NCBI GenBank assembly: GCA_949739085.1
Contig: CATIYU010000061.1
Coordinates: 1 to 12,959 of the forward strand
From: an uncultured Eubacteriales bacterium
Lineage (GTDB): Bacteria > Bacillota_A > Clostridia > Oscillospirales > Oscillospiraceae
Direction: 5' to 3'
DNA length: 12,959 nucleotides
The position numbers and the translations under genes were made by a program. The notes beneath the pieces are model-generated. The model was given only the letters and a program-made list of their open reading frames with translations, was not told the origin of the DNA and ran no database searches. Positions 12,878-12,959 of this stretch are shown here, piece after piece. The stretch's first letter is position 1. Every line of letters starts with the position of its first letter.

Positions 12878-12959
12878 TTATTCTTTTTCTTTATACTGCT
12901 GGATCTTGTCTAAACGGGATAGATACGTTTCTAAATAACCGCACGCAGGACAGACCGCA
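12878..12959 (-). CDS. C-terminal end of an unknown protein with a CPxCG zinc-ribbon half site (partial)
   Basis: The last 26 codons on the minus strand read VCPACGYLETYLSRLDKIQ followed by a lysine/glutamate-rich tail and TAA (12878-12880). The CPACG knuckle followed by a short amphipathic helix is the usual second half of a small zinc ribbon. The rest of the gene lies beyond the window, so family and length cannot be told. It converges on the FAD oxidoreductase gene. Confidence 0.65.
   Translation of the reverse strand, partial: AVCPACGYLETYLSRLDKIQQYKEKE

Overview
The window is GC-rich DNA (about 60-65% by eye) with compact operons, strong GGAGG ribosome-binding sites and sigma-A-type promoters. 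Together with the gene families present (bleomycin-hydrolase-type PepC, DegV, a YtrA-type GntR regulator with its ABC transporter, S-layer-homology repeats, Cu-amine-oxidase-N/PepSY modules, a COG2509-type flavoprotein), this points to a high-GC gut member of the Clostridia, most likely an Oscillospiraceae relative such as Flavonifractor, Lawsonibacter or Oscillibacter. The taxonomic call is inference; no rRNA is present.

Layout. 1-79: the 3' end of a glyceraldehyde-3-phosphate dehydrogenase gene, convergent with pepC (aminopeptidase C, minus strand, 152-1495) across a shared hairpin terminator. 1496-1793: a divergent intergenic region with a pepC promoter on the minus strand and a degV promoter on the plus strand. 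1794-2663: a DegV-family fatty-acid-binding protein. It converges, across a bidirectional terminator, on an unrecognised 51-residue protein (2736-2891, minus) driven by a perfect-consensus promoter (TTGACA, 17 bp, TATAAT).

3290-6446: a four-gene plus-strand cluster made of a 29-residue single-pass membrane peptide, a YtrA-type GntR repressor, an ABC ATPase and a large ABC permease with a long C-terminal extra-membrane domain. Stop and start codons overlap or nearly touch, which suggests one translationally coupled, auto-regulated export or stress operon. 6447-6835 holds no protein gene. It carries a promoter, about 190 nt of highly structured sequence and a strong terminator, so it looks like an independent small RNA or a riboswitch-like leader, followed by a second promoter.

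6836-10175: a tightly coupled three-gene operon of an ATP-grasp ligase, a PHP-domain phosphoesterase and a NodB-type (CE4) deacetylase with SLH-like repeats. The deacetylase has no signal peptide and lacks the usual motif-5 histidine. This is the best candidate here for an undescribed pathway. 10233-11285: a secreted protein with two Cu-amine-oxidase-N (stalk) domains and two PepSY domains, with its own promoter overlapping the deacetylase stop codon. 11319-12716: a COG2509-type FAD-dependent oxidoreductase, ending at a hairpin terminator. The right edge holds the last 26 codons of a minus-strand gene with a CPxCG zinc-ribbon half site.

There are no insertion sequences, phage genes, tRNA or rRNA genes or CRISPR arrays. 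The window reads as chromosomal core to semi-core sequence, with novelty concentrated in two small proteins, a candidate RNA and the ATP-grasp/PHP/deacetylase operon.
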